This document shows positions 27,611 to 36,541 of a DNA stretch of 64,000 nt, piece after piece. The stretch lies in contig NZ_WFKL01000001.1 of the NCBI RefSeq assembly GCF_009208105.1, positions 434,001 through 498,000 of the forward strand. The letters are read 5' to 3'. The first letter of the stretch is position 1. Every line of letters starts with the position of its first letter. A program made the translations under genes and the position numbers. The notes under the pieces are model-generated. The model ran no database searches. It was not told the DNA's origin and saw only the letters and a list, made by a program, of their open reading frames with translations. This DNA comes from Rouxiella sp. S1S-2 (GTDB lineage Bacteria; Pseudomonadota; Gammaproteobacteria; Enterobacterales; Enterobacteriaceae).

Positions 27611-27916
27611 ATGACCCCTGAAATCGACGCCATTCTGGCACAAAACCTGGCACCGGCCGACTGCGCAAAAGCGCTGAATGAATTGGGTAAAAACTATGCA
27701 GAACAGAAAGATGTTGATACCGCCATTGCCTGCTGGGAAAAGAGCATGGAATGTTACGGTAAGCCCGGCTTTGCTCAGGCACAGCTGATGAAGGCCTATA
27801 ACGCCAAACGTCGTGAGTGCTCACATGCGGGAGACGGCAATGGACTGGAGCTTTACTCAAATAAAATTGACGGCCTGATGCAAAAAAGTAAAGACGCCAT
27901 CCGCTACGGTTTTTAA
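27611..27916 (+). CDS. Small helical protein of the PTS operon, TPR-like
   Basis: A 101-residue protein 17 bp after EIIC, with a strong GGAG ribosome-binding site. The segment ALNELGKNYAEQKDVDTAIACWEK looks like one tetratricopeptide-type helix pair. No enzymatic motif is seen. It may regulate or assemble the PTS, but I do not recognise a characterised relative. Confidence 0.7.
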   Translation: MTPEIDAILAQNLAPADCAKALNELGKNYAEQKDVDTAIACWEKSMECYGKPGFAQAQLMKAYNAKRRECSHAGDGNGLELYSNKIDGLMQKSKDAIRYGF

Positions 27917-27958
27917 GGGAGCGCGGTCTAAAAATCAGGTTTTTTTAAGAATAATTAA

Positions 27959-27988
27959 GGCCAGTGACCTCGCGTTGCTGGTCTTTTT
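27959..27988 (+). terminator. Terminator of the aldolase-PTS operon
   Basis: GGCCAG and CTGGTC form a 6-bp stem (one G-U pair) around a 13-base loop, followed by TTTTT. It lies 43 bp after the TPR-like gene. Confidence 0.6.
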
Positions 27989-28051
27989 CTTTAATCTTTC
28001 ACAGATAGCTTTTATGATGGTGGTTATATTTTGAACGTAGCGAGAGGGCTT

Positions 28052-28885
28052 ATGTCGGGTAAAAAGTTAGCATCAGTGAAATTAATCGCTGTAGATATGG
28101 ATGGCACATTTCTGGATGACCAAAAAGAATACAACAAGGCAAAATTCCTTTCTCAGTATCAGCAGCTCAAGCAGCGCGGCATCAAGTTTGTCGTAGCCAG
28201 TGGAAACCAGTACTACCAGCTGAAGTCTTTCTTCCCTGAAATAGCCTCTGAAATCGCCTTTGTGGCGGAAAACGGTGGCTATATCGTTAAGGAAGGTCAA
28301 GATCTGTCCGTTGCTTCACTCAGCGCCGAGTCGGTAGCAAAGATTCTTGAGTTTATTGACAATACGCCGGGTCTGAACACGGTAGTCTGCGGCAAAGACA
28401 GTGCCTATATTCTGGCATCGCAGCCGGATGCGTTTTATCAAAAGATGCAGAATTACTACCATAGATTGAAGAAAGTAGAGAGTTATCAAGAAATTGACGA
28501 CACTATTTTCAAGTTTGCGACCAACATTGACGATGAACATCTGGCAAACTTTATGACCTCGCTCGATAAGGCGCTGGGTCACATCATCACGCCAGTCTCC
28601 AGCGGACACGGTTCGGCTGACCTGATCATTCCAGGCCGCCACAAAGCCAATGGGCTCCGAATGCTGCAAGAAATTTGGGGCATTGACGACAGTGAGGTTG
28701 TCACCTTCGGCGACGGCGGTAACGACGTAGAAATGCTGAAACAGGCAGGATATGGTTTCGCTATGGCCAATGGGATGCCCGCTGCCAAAGCCGCAGCGAG
28801 TTATTCAACCGTTTCCAATAATGAAGAAGGCGTGTTGAAAATCATCGACAGCGTACTGGCGGGCGACGCACCGTTTAACGTTTAA
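28052..28885 (+). CDS. HAD-superfamily sugar phosphatase, YbiV/SupH-like
   Basis: A 277-residue Cof-type HAD hydrolase. Motif I is DMDGTFLDD near residue 13, GIKFVVASGNQYYQL follows, and motif IV is GDGGNDVEML near 220. The N-terminal half closely resembles E. coli YbiV (SupH), a sugar phosphatase. Start chosen at ATG 28052 because GAGAGGG precedes it; a TTG seven codons upstream is less likely. It follows the PTS operon terminator and so has its own promoter, but could act on sugar phosphates from either flanking PTS. Confidence 0.9.
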   Translation: MSGKKLASVKLIAVDMDGTFLDDQKEYNKAKFLSQYQQLKQRGIKFVVASGNQYYQLKSFFPEIASEIAFVAENGGYIVKEGQDLSVASLSAESVAKILEFIDNTPGLNTVVCGKDSAYILASQPDAFYQKMQNYYHRLKKVESYQEIDDTIFKFATNIDDEHLANFMTSLDKALGHIITPVSSGHGSADLIIPGRHKANGLRMLQEIWGIDDSEVVTFGDGGNDVEMLKQAGYGFAMANGMPAAKAAASYSTVSNNEEGVLKIIDSVLAGDAPFNV

Positions 28886-29028
28886 CCGTGACATTGGTTG
28901 GTGAAAACGTCGTTACCGTGCGGGCAAACGTTGTTACTGTTCGGGATAATTCTAAATATCGATTCAGCGGCACCGGCGCCACAGCCGCTGAGCAGGAAAA
29001 GACAGACAACCAGGATAGTCACTTTCAT
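28882..29028 (-). CDS. Small lipoprotein
   Basis: A 48-residue reading frame starting MKVTILVVCLFLLSGC, which has a charged N-terminus, a hydrophobic core and the lipobox LLSGC, so it should be lipidated at Cys16. The mature part is only about 33 residues and contains two further cysteines (NVCPHGN and NQCHG). It overlaps the HAD gene tail-to-tail by 4 bp. The ribosome-binding site is weak. I do not recognise a characterised relative. Confidence 0.6.
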   Translation of the reverse strand: MKVTILVVCLFLLSGCGAGAAESIFRIIPNSNNVCPHGNDVFTNQCHG

Positions 29029-29308
29029 TGAAATTCCAGCGTAAAACAGGCGAACAATGCATGGGAACCCCATACGCCAATGAACTGAGAGACATTTATG
29101 TACACTCGCTACGAGCATAACCGATCTTGAGCCTGCAAAATGTCTTTCTTTTCTTAATGTAGTGTTCCTCTTTATACTGTCAATCACCCATCCGTCGAGT
29201 CGTGATACGCGCAGTGATTCCAGTAACTTTATCGCCGTGGGGCAACAGGATAGTTGACCGATGACTTTGCGCATCGAAAGGGTCATCAAGCGTCATTAAG
29301 GGAAAATA

Positions 29309-30358
29309 ATGAAGAAAAATATCACAATTAAGGATATTGCAGAGATTGCAGGGGTATCGATCACCACTGTTTCACGCGTATTAAACAACAACAGCTGGGT
29401 TTCTGATAAAACCAAATCCAAAGTACAGAAGGTGATCGCTGAGTATGGGTTTAGCCCTAATCTGGTGGCCCGTGGCATGATCTCTAAAAAAAGTGACACG
29501 TTGGCGGTGGTGGTTTCTGATATCACCAGTCCTTATTTTGTCACTTTAGTCGCGCAAATTGAGCAGGCATGTTTAAAAAACGGTTATAAAGTTATCCTCT
29601 TTGACACCCAGTCAGCGCAAAATATGCCAGATTCCTCCCAGCCAAACATTGATGTGACTATCTTTAATTCAATCATGAACAGTCAATTAGATGGGGCAAT
29701 TATTCTAGGAGGGGATATCGACTATGTTGATATTCCAGCAGATTATCTTTCGGCGTTGAAAAAACTGACTGAACAGATCCCTACCGTCGTCGTCGGCAGA
29801 GAGATTCCTCAATTGGCCTATTCGTGTATAAAGCGCGATCAAACCCACTGCGTGCGTATGGTGACGCAGCGACTGATTGACAGAGGCTATAAAAATATTG
29901 CGTTCATAGGTGGCTCGGAAAAAGTTTATGTGACTCAAGAACGCGTGGCCGCTTTTTATGCGCAACTGCACGAGGCTCGCCTGCCGATTCATCCCGAGTT
30001 TGTTATTCTCAATGACTTCTATATCGAGCATGGCTATGCGGCCATTGAGCATCTTTTAGGTCAGGATGCGGCGATGCCGGATGCAATTTTGGCGATTAAT
30101 GACCGGGTTGCTATGGGCGTGATCCGCGCTTTGAAAGATAACCGTATCTCGGTGCCGGAAGATAACATTGCCGTAGCCAGCTGCGAGTATTTTCCCGGCA
30201 GTGAGTATTTCATTCCCAGGATCACCACAGCGGACCATCAAAACAATCGGTTAGGTCAGGCAGTGATGGCGACGATGATCGCGTTAATGCAGTCATCTAC
30301 ACACAACAATGAACTAATAGACATCCACCCTATATTTCTCGAAGGGGAATCTTGCTAG
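29309..30358 (+). CDS. LacI-family transcriptional regulator of the SIS/PTS genes
   Basis: A 349-residue LacI-type repressor. The N-terminal helix-turn-helix and hinge are clear (ITIKDIAEIAGVSITTVSRV, then LNNNSWVSDKTKSKV), and the periplasmic-binding-like effector domain follows from about residue 62. An AAGGGAA ribosome-binding site precedes the ATG. The downstream SIS and PTS genes begin 213 bp later behind a perfect operator palindrome at 30506-30533, which is the obvious target. Confidence 0.95.
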   Translation: MKKNITIKDIAEIAGVSITTVSRVLNNNSWVSDKTKSKVQKVIAEYGFSPNLVARGMISKKSDTLAVVVSDITSPYFVTLVAQIEQACLKNGYKVILFDTQSAQNMPDSSQPNIDVTIFNSIMNSQLDGAIILGGDIDYVDIPADYLSALKKLTEQIPTVVVGREIPQLAYSCIKRDQTHCVRMVTQRLIDRGYKNIAFIGGSEKVYVTQERVAAFYAQLHEARLPIHPEFVILNDFYIEHGYAAIEHLLGQDAAMPDAILAINDRVAMGVIRALKDNRISVPEDNIAVASCEYFPGSEYFIPRITTADHQNNRLGQAVMATMIALMQSSTHNNELIDIHPIFLEGESC

Positions 30359-30477
30359 TTTATATTTTAAGACCGTTAAGTTAATTATTATTAAATATTA
30401 AGATACAACTCGTCCTACGCCCTTCGGCCTTATTTTGCCAACTTGCTCACACTTCCATTATTTACTCAACGATCGCA

Positions 30478-30506
30478 TTGATCTTCTCCACGTAGCTGCA
30501 TACTAT
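30478..30506 (+). promoter_or_regulatory. Sigma-70 promoter of the SIS-PTS operon
   Basis: TTGATC at 30478-30483 and TACTAT at 30501-30506 are separated by exactly 17 bp. The operator palindrome begins at the last base of the -10 element, an ideal position for repression. Confidence 0.65.
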
Positions 30507-30533
30507 CAAACCTGAAAACGTTTTCAGGTTTGA
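30506..30533. promoter_or_regulatory. LacI-family operator, perfect 28-bp palindrome
   Basis: The half-site TCAAACCTGAAAAC is followed directly by its exact reverse complement, with the central CG step typical of LacI/GalR-family operators (AAAACGTTTT core). It overlaps the promoter of the SIS and PTS genes and lies just downstream of the LacI-family gene. Confidence 0.88.
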
Positions 30534-30571
30534 CGGGGACGTGAATGGAATTTCAAAATTAGGAGAAAATA

Positions 30572-31642
30572 ATGAAACCCACCATGATGACGTATATTAA
30601 TGAAGAGCAAGAAGTATTGGCTAATATTTTGGCCAGTTATCCAAATTCACTGCCCGTCATAAAAGACAAAAAAACGTGGCTTATTCTTGCCACGGGTTCA
30701 AGTTTCAATGCGGCTAAGAGCGCGAAATATTATATTGAAAACATCTGTCAGGCACGCGTCAGCATTGAGGAACCTTTTCACTATCAGTTTTTTGAAAAAC
30801 ATAACCCAATGATTGATTTAATCATTGGCGTTTCTCAAAGCGGAGAAAGTACGTCGACAATCAATGCAATTAAGAATTTAAAAAAATCTGCTATAGCAAC
30901 GACGCTAGGCTTAACCAGTAAAATGGACAGCGAGTTGGCAAATACGGTGGATATCGCCGTCGATATTCGCATTGGCGAAGAGCGCGTAGGCTACGTGACC
31001 AAAGGCTATGTGGCGACAATTTTAACCTTAATGCTGTTGGGTTTACGCAGTGCTAGCGCCGATGGTTTTATCACCCCTGAGCAAGAAGCCGCAGAGTTGG
31101 CGATGTTTGCACGTGCGATTAACGCCATTCCTGCGCTGATTGACCACACTGAAGCTTTCTATCTGGCATGGCAGCAGGAACTTAATACAGGACAGCGTTT
31201 CACCTCCATTGGCTATGGCCCGGCAGTGGGTGTTTGCAAAGAGATGGAAACAAAATTTGCTGAAACGGTGCGTGCGCCATCACAAGGCGTTGAGTTAGAA
31301 ACCTTTATGCATGGGCCATATTTTGAAGTTAATCCGCAGCACCGAATTTTCTTTCTTGAGACCGAAAGCACAGGGCAAGAGCGCTTGGTGCTGCTAAGAG
31401 AATATGAAAAAAAATGTACGCCTTTTATCTATACGGTAAAACTGGGAAAGAGCGACGATCCTAGAACGCTGGCCATCAACATTGATGTGAATGAATATAT
31501 TGCGCCGTTGGTGATGGTTATTCCATTCCAGATTTTGTCACATCATATTGCCGAGGCGAAAGGAAATGATTTGCCGACGCGTATTTATACTGACTTTGGT
31601 GTTTCAGTAAAAAGTAAAACGAGACCAGGTGACTTTAATTAA
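30572..31642 (+). CDS. SIS-domain sugar-phosphate isomerase or deglycase
   Basis: A 356-residue protein with two SIS domains of the GlmS-isomerase type. Phosphosugar-binding segments are ATGSSFNAAKSAKYY near 41 and GVSQSGESTST near 90; EERVGYVTKGY is typical of the FrlB/AgaS-like branch. Relatives include fructoselysine-6-phosphate deglycase (FrlB), so a PTS-imported Amadori compound or amino sugar is a plausible substrate. It lacks the glutaminase domain of GlmS. An AGGAGAA ribosome-binding site precedes the ATG, and the PTS gene follows after 26 bp. Confidence 0.85.
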   Translation: MKPTMMTYINEEQEVLANILASYPNSLPVIKDKKTWLILATGSSFNAAKSAKYYIENICQARVSIEEPFHYQFFEKHNPMIDLIIGVSQSGESTSTINAIKNLKKSAIATTLGLTSKMDSELANTVDIAVDIRIGEERVGYVTKGYVATILTLMLLGLRSASADGFITPEQEAAELAMFARAINAIPALIDHTEAFYLAWQQELNTGQRFTSIGYGPAVGVCKEMETKFAETVRAPSQGVELETFMHGPYFEVNPQHRIFFLETESTGQERLVLLREYEKKCTPFIYTVKLGKSDDPRTLAINIDVNEYIAPLVMVIPFQILSHHIAEAKGNDLPTRIYTDFGVSVKSKTRPGDFN

Positions 31643-31668
31643 ATAATCCTTAAAAGTAAGGAAGTAAC

Positions 31669-33054
31669 ATGGCGATAAACTTTCAGGTATTAGCCAGTGA
31701 TATCATTAAACATATTGGTGGTTATTCAAATATAGAGCATGTCACTCACTGTGCGACGAGACTGCGTTTTACCCTTAAAAATCTGACCGTTGTTGACGAA
31801 CTCATTCTCAGCGAATTATCAGGTGTTATTAAAATTGTTAACACCTCTAGTCAATTTCAAATTGTTATTGGCCCTCAGGTCGAAAAGGTTTTTACCGCAA
31901 TTATTGCACAGCAAAATCCTGCCGCGTTGACAGACCCATCCTCTTCGTCAACAGAAAAAATGTCGCTGTTTAATCGATTCCTATCGAATATCTCGGCTAT
32001 TTTCACACCCTATATTGGGGTGCTGGCGGGCGTTGGGGTCGTCAAAGGCATTGTTGTGTTGTTGCAAACCATGCACTGGGTGGCGACAGATACCTATATT
32101 TTCACCGTATTTAATATGTTAGCGAGCGGCGTCTTCACCTTTTTGCCCTTATTTATTGCCATTACTGCGGCAGAAAAGTTCAAGACTAATCGATATATTG
32201 CCCTTGCGCTGACTGCCGCGATGGTATTTCCGCTGACAGACCCTTCAATGCCGAACACCATGAGTCTATTCGGACTGACGCTCAGCCTTAAAATTTACGG
32301 CGGTGCGGTGATCCCGGCGATCTTTGCCGTACTGTTTTTAAGCTACGTCGAGCGCTATTTGAAGAAAGTGATCCCGGAAGTGGCTGCACTGGTTTTTGTG
32401 CCGTGTCTGTCGCTGATTATCACTGGTTTTATGGTGTTTACCTTTATCGGACCCGTGGCGGACTATATAGGTATTGGTATCGCCAATGCTTATATCTGGT
32501 TATATGAACTGAGTCCGGTACTCTCTGGTGCACTGCTGGCGGGGATTGGTCAACTGTTTGTGGTCTTCGGCGTTCACTGGGGCATTATTCCCCTAGCGTT
32601 GGTTAATATCCAGGTTCATGGCTACGACACAATCATGGCCATGTTTATGTCGGCGGTCATGGGGCAGTTTGGCGCGGTATTTGGGGCAATATTTATTGCA
32701 CGAAATGCGAAAGATAAACAAATCGCTATATCTGCCTCAATCTCCGCCTTTTTCGGAATAACCGAGCCTGCGCTTTATGGGGTTACGCTCAAGTATCGCA
32801 TGCTGTTTATCTTTGGCTGTATCGGGGCGTCTTTGGGCGGGGCGATTACAGGGCTGCTGCGGGTTAAAACATACAGCTTCCTGCCGGTGCTTAATGTCTT
32901 TGAATTAGGTTTGTTTAGCGGACCTGAATCAAAAATGATTTTCGAAGTTATCGCTATCGCCGTCGCCTTTAGCGTACCGGCGATACTGACGGTTGTTTAC
33001 GGAAAAACGTTGATGAAAAGAACTTTGGCCACGCCGTTAACGCAGCCAAAGTGA
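31669..33054 (+). CDS. PTS EIIBC component, beta-glucoside (Bgl) type without EIIA
   Basis: A 461-residue membrane protein. The N-terminal EIIB has the phosphocysteine in HCATRLRFTL near residue 27, and the EIIC part carries FFGITEPALYGV, the GITEP signature of the glucose superfamily. No EIIA domain is fused and none is encoded nearby, so phosphate must come from a glucose-type EIIA such as Crr encoded elsewhere. The sugar is unknown. It forms an operon with the SIS enzyme under the LacI-family repressor. It ends 12 bp from the convergent olsF stop. Confidence 0.92.
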   Translation: MAINFQVLASDIIKHIGGYSNIEHVTHCATRLRFTLKNLTVVDELILSELSGVIKIVNTSSQFQIVIGPQVEKVFTAIIAQQNPAALTDPSSSSTEKMSLFNRFLSNISAIFTPYIGVLAGVGVVKGIVVLLQTMHWVATDTYIFTVFNMLASGVFTFLPLFIAITAAEKFKTNRYIALALTAAMVFPLTDPSMPNTMSLFGLTLSLKIYGGAVIPAIFAVLFLSYVERYLKKVIPEVAALVFVPCLSLIITGFMVFTFIGPVADYIGIGIANAYIWLYELSPVLSGALLAGIGQLFVVFGVHWGIIPLALVNIQVHGYDTIMAMFMSAVMGQFGAVFGAIFIARNAKDKQIAISASISAFFGITEPALYGVTLKYRMLFIFGCIGASLGGAITGLLRVKTYSFLPVLNVFELGLFSGPESKMIFEVIAIAVAFSVPAILTVVYGKTLMKRTLATPLTQPK

Positions 33055-33066
33055 TAAAGAAATGTG

Positions 33067-34806
33067 TTAGCTCAATACCCTGCCCACTTCCTCAGCTTGA
33101 GGCTGTGGGTGGTGCACCGCGATATAACGTTCGTATTTGGACGGTTTGAGCACCGACAAATCAACCAGCACCAATCCGTCGATACAGTGATTAAAAGCCG
33201 GATCGCAGCCGAAATCGATGAACTGTACGCCACCGCTTTCGCAAAGTTCTGAATATTGTTTATAAAGTGGCGGAATACTGCAGCCTAAATTCGCCAGCAG
33301 CCGTTTCAGACACTGTAAATCCTGCTGATAATTGTCGCCGCTAAACTGTGCCAATACCTCCGGCAAAGACGCAGGATAGGGTTGGCGCGACGTTGCCAGC
33401 GGTAGGGACGGAGCAAAATAGAGGCGATAGAACGCAATCAGTAGGTCCCGGGCAACCACGGGTAAACCGCCTGAAATTGACACTGGGCCAAACAGATAGC
33501 GGTACTGCGGGTACTTGGCCAGATAGGCACCAATGCCGAGCCACAGGTAGTCCAGCCCGCGTTTCCCCCAGTAGGCGGGTTGAATAAAGCTGCGGCCCAG
33601 CTCAATACCCTGCGCCAGAATCGGGTCCATCTGATGACCGTAGTTAAACAGGCTTTGACTGTAAATAGTGCTGATGCCCCCTTTTTCAAGCTGTTCAGCG
33701 GTGGGAATAAAACGGTAAGCACCAACTATTTCCAGCGCCTGGGGATCCCAAAGTACCAGGTGATAATAGTCGTCATCAAAGCTGTCGAGGTCACGACGTC
33801 GGCCGCTGCCTTCACCCACTGCACGGAAGGCAATTTCACGCAGGCGTCCCAGCTCGCGAAGAATGGGTACGTAGTCTTCGCCGCGGCGGCGATAAAGATA
33901 AATCAACTTGCCGTCGGGGGTTTTTCCCAAAACTTCGCTGGCTTCAAGCGCATGCTTGAGCACGGCTCGGTCCTCGGCGCGGGCGATAGCCGATTCGGTG
34001 CGAAACAGCCCGGGCTTTCCCTGCCCCAGTCGATACACGTGTTTACGAAAGCGCGCAGCCAAATCTTTAGCCCGGGAATGTCCGTCGTGCCAGCTGTCGT
34101 AAGGGATGCGAGCGCCAATCTGCATTTTGAGCGTACTGCCACGATGGCCAAACATTTCGTTAACCAGCAGCAGGGTGGCAATCGGTTTATAAATCATCGA
34201 GCTTAAGTAAAACAGCGCGCTGTTGCTGCCGCTAATGTGCACCGGCACAATTGCGGCACGCGTTTTAGCCGCCAGTCGCACAAAACCGGTGTGCCAGCGT
34301 CCATCGCGAACGCCTTTTGATGTGACGCGTGAGACTTCACCGGCGGGGAACACGATAAGCACGCCCTGATTTTCAAGGTGCTCTTGCATCATCATCACCT
34401 GCGCACGGCCAGTACGATTGCTCATATTGTCGACCGGGATCATCAGGCTGTTCAACGATTCCACCTGCGAGAGTAGGCGGTTAGCCACCACTTTCGCGTC
34501 GCTGCGCACTGAAGCTACCGCGCTGAGCAGCGCGAGCCCTTCAATCGTGCCTATCGGGTGATTCGCCACGATCACTACCGGACCATAGCTGGGAATTTGT
34601 TCAAGACAGCGGGCGGAGAGTTCACAGCGAATGTGGAAGTAGTCGAGGATCTGCTCGACCATATCCACGCCCTTAAGATGACGATTTGTTTCAGCCAGTT
34701 GCTGAAACTCCTTTTCCCGAAACAGCTGTTTCAACAAATTAAGCTGCCAAGAAGGCGTTTTACGCTGCGGCGCAAGGTCCTGAAGTACGTTGTCCATGCT
34801 GAACAT
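33067..34806 (-). CDS. olsF: Bifunctional ornithine lipid synthase OlsF
   Basis: A 579-residue two-domain acyltransferase. The N-terminal half is a PlsC/hemolysin-like O-acyltransferase with VANHPIGTIEG near residue 80 and FPAGEVSRV. The C-terminal half is an OlsB-like acyl-ACP-dependent N-acyltransferase with REIAFRAVGEG, IELGRSFIQPAYWGKRGLDY and YLFGPVSISG. Serratia OlsF makes ornithine lipids, phosphorus-free membrane lipids, with the C-terminal half acting first. Start chosen at ATG 34806 because GGAGG lies 7 bases upstream. It is a single gene with no lipid-modifying neighbours. Confidence 0.88.
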   Translation of the reverse strand: MFSMDNVLQDLAPQRKTPSWQLNLLKQLFREKEFQQLAETNRHLKGVDMVEQILDYFHIRCELSARCLEQIPSYGPVVIVANHPIGTIEGLALLSAVASVRSDAKVVANRLLSQVESLNSLMIPVDNMSNRTGRAQVMMMQEHLENQGVLIVFPAGEVSRVTSKGVRDGRWHTGFVRLAAKTRAAIVPVHISGSNSALFYLSSMIYKPIATLLLVNEMFGHRGSTLKMQIGARIPYDSWHDGHSRAKDLAARFRKHVYRLGQGKPGLFRTESAIARAEDRAVLKHALEASEVLGKTPDGKLIYLYRRRGEDYVPILRELGRLREIAFRAVGEGSGRRRDLDSFDDDYYHLVLWDPQALEIVGAYRFIPTAEQLEKGGISTIYSQSLFNYGHQMDPILAQGIELGRSFIQPAYWGKRGLDYLWLGIGAYLAKYPQYRYLFGPVSISGGLPVVARDLLIAFYRLYFAPSLPLATSRQPYPASLPEVLAQFSGDNYQQDLQCLKRLLANLGCSIPPLYKQYSELCESGGVQFIDFGCDPAFNHCIDGLVLVDLSVLKPSKYERYIAVHHPQPQAEEVGRVLS

Positions 34807-34915
34807 AGAATGTCCTCCGGTTGAGTTATCTCGACCATAGGACATAACAATGACGATTTTATTTCAGTGCAGTGACGGTATTGGGAATTCTGTGCCAGCC
34901 ACGTCGTGCCAATGA

Positions 34916-35824
34916 TTAGAGGCGTGAGTAAAGATTGGCGAAACCGTCGAATTCCTTGAGATGTTCAATCCACCATTTGGCCGCGTTACCGCTGGCGTTT
35001 TCATTCCATGCCAGATAGGCCATGTCCTGATGGCAGTCGGCATCCAGCACTTTTTCGACCAGTTCGCCCGATTGCAAATAAGGTTGGGCCAAATATCGCG
35101 GCAGATAGCCACAGCCCAGCGCTGCTATTTGCGCATCCATTTTACTTTTAAAGTCATGCACGGTGAGGATTTTCTGACGATCGAGAATGCGTAGATCGGC
35201 GCCAGTGCTATGCTTTGATGAGTCCTGAATGACCACGGCGCGGTGCTGGCGCACCTTTTCTCTCACCAGCGGCTCTTCCACTTCCGCCAAAGGATGTGTG
35301 GGCGAAATGGCAAACACATACTCCAGCCAGCCAAGCGGTACACAGCCAATGCCGCCTCGGGTAACCGGCTCGCGCACTGCGCCAATAATAATGTCGGCGC
35401 GATGATAAAGCAGTGCTTCCCAGGTTCCAGCCAAGACTTCGTGGGTGAAATTCAGCTGAGTATGCTGGTGCTGCTCATAAAATTTTTCGATTAAAGGATT
35501 CAAAATCGACAGGGGAACCGACGCATCAAGCGCCAGCGTCAGCTTGCTCTCCCAGCCGCTTTCCACGTATTGCGCTTCCTGCTCGAGTTCGCTGACTGCC
35601 TGGAGCAAGACTCGCCCTTTATTAAGCATCAATTTTCCGGTGCTGGTGAACGTGGCGCGATGCCCTGAACGGTCGAGCAGCTTGATGTTTAAATCGCTTT
35701 CCATTTTCTGAACGGTGTAACTCAGGGCCGAAGGCGTTTTGAATAACGTTGCCGCTGCTGCTGCAAAAGAACCGTGACGCTCCAACGCATCAAGTATCAG
35801 CAGTGCTTCAAGGCTTAATTTCAT
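34916..35824 (-). CDS. LysR-family regulator, YhaJ-like
   Basis: A 302-residue LysR-type regulator. The helix-turn-helix region ALERHGSFAAAAATLFKTPS with ALSYTVQKMES and LDRSGHRATFT strongly resembles E. coli YhaJ. It is divergent from an ABM-domain gene and an amidohydrolase gene, which it probably controls. Start placed at ATG 35824 after GGGGAA; a TTG five codons upstream is possible. YhaJ responds to aromatic compounds in E. coli; the inducer here is unknown. Confidence 0.9.
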   Translation of the reverse strand: MKLSLEALLILDALERHGSFAAAAATLFKTPSALSYTVQKMESDLNIKLLDRSGHRATFTSTGKLMLNKGRVLLQAVSELEQEAQYVESGWESKLTLALDASVPLSILNPLIEKFYEQHQHTQLNFTHEVLAGTWEALLYHRADIIIGAVREPVTRGGIGCVPLGWLEYVFAISPTHPLAEVEEPLVREKVRQHRAVVIQDSSKHSTGADLRILDRQKILTVHDFKSKMDAQIAALGCGYLPRYLAQPYLQSGELVEKVLDADCHQDMAYLAWNENASGNAAKWWIEHLKEFDGFANLYSRL

Positions 35825-35949
35825 TTGCTTGTTCCCCAAAAAAATTTAACAACTCCGTAAAATCTTTACGCTATCAGTAACCCAAGGATTTGCCTATTGT
35901 TTAAACAACAACATCAGGGTTTCGGCCCCGTCCTTTAAGGGAAAATAAC

Positions 35950-36528
35950 GTGGACTATTCGGCTCAAAAGAATCACGTCACGCTGGTCATTACTCACCCA
36001 CTCCTGCCCGGAAAGAAGCCGGAATATGAAGCTTGGTTAGAAGAAATAATGCCGGTGGCGGCAAGCTTTGCTGGGCATCTTGGGGTCAGTGTTATTCGTC
36101 CTGAAGAGGGTGGCACGTCCTATACCATTCTGGTGCGTTTCGAAAGTCTGGACCGGCTGTATGAATGGATAAATTCGCCAAATCGCAAAGCGCTGGTTGA
36201 AAAGGCCAGCGGGCTGCTCGATCACGGAGATCGAGAGGATCATGGCGATCACATTGAAATTCGGCCGGGTGCTGCATTCTGGTTTACGCCAGAGATCAAA
36301 AAAGGGCGATCGCCGGCGAAATGGAAACAGTTTTTGGTGACGCTGGGAGTGATCTTTCCCTCAACAAATTTTGTTCCGTGGTTCTGGGGCCTGTTGCTGC
36401 CCGCAGCGAAGGGAACGCTATGGGGGCATCTGCTAAACGATGCCAGTGTGGTTGCCTTGGTGGTGTTCTTATGGATGCCGCAGGTTACGCGATTGCTGAG
36501 AAACTGGCTGATCCCGAAAGGGCAATAG
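35950..36528 (+). CDS. ABM-domain membrane-anchored protein
   Basis: A 192-residue protein with an N-terminal antibiotic-biosynthesis-monooxygenase-like domain (about residues 8-105) followed by two hydrophobic segments (LVTLGVIFPSTNFVPWFWGL and a VVALVVFLW region), so it is membrane-bound at the C-terminus. The start is GTG 35950 with an AAGGGAAAA site. It is probably co-transcribed with the amidohydrolase gene 13 bp downstream. ABM domains are small ferredoxin-like folds that are often catalytic, but the substrate is unknown. Confidence 0.78.
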   Translation: MDYSAQKNHVTLVITHPLLPGKKPEYEAWLEEIMPVAASFAGHLGVSVIRPEEGGTSYTILVRFESLDRLYEWINSPNRKALVEKASGLLDHGDREDHGDHIEIRPGAAFWFTPEIKKGRSPAKWKQFLVTLGVIFPSTNFVPWFWGLLLPAAKGTLWGHLLNDASVVALVVFLWMPQVTRLLRNWLIPKGQ

Positions 36529-36541
36529 GGTCTGGAGACAC

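Noticed and set aside
30359..30477. Small gene between the LacI-family gene and its operator
   Set aside because: No open frame with a ribosome-binding site was found.
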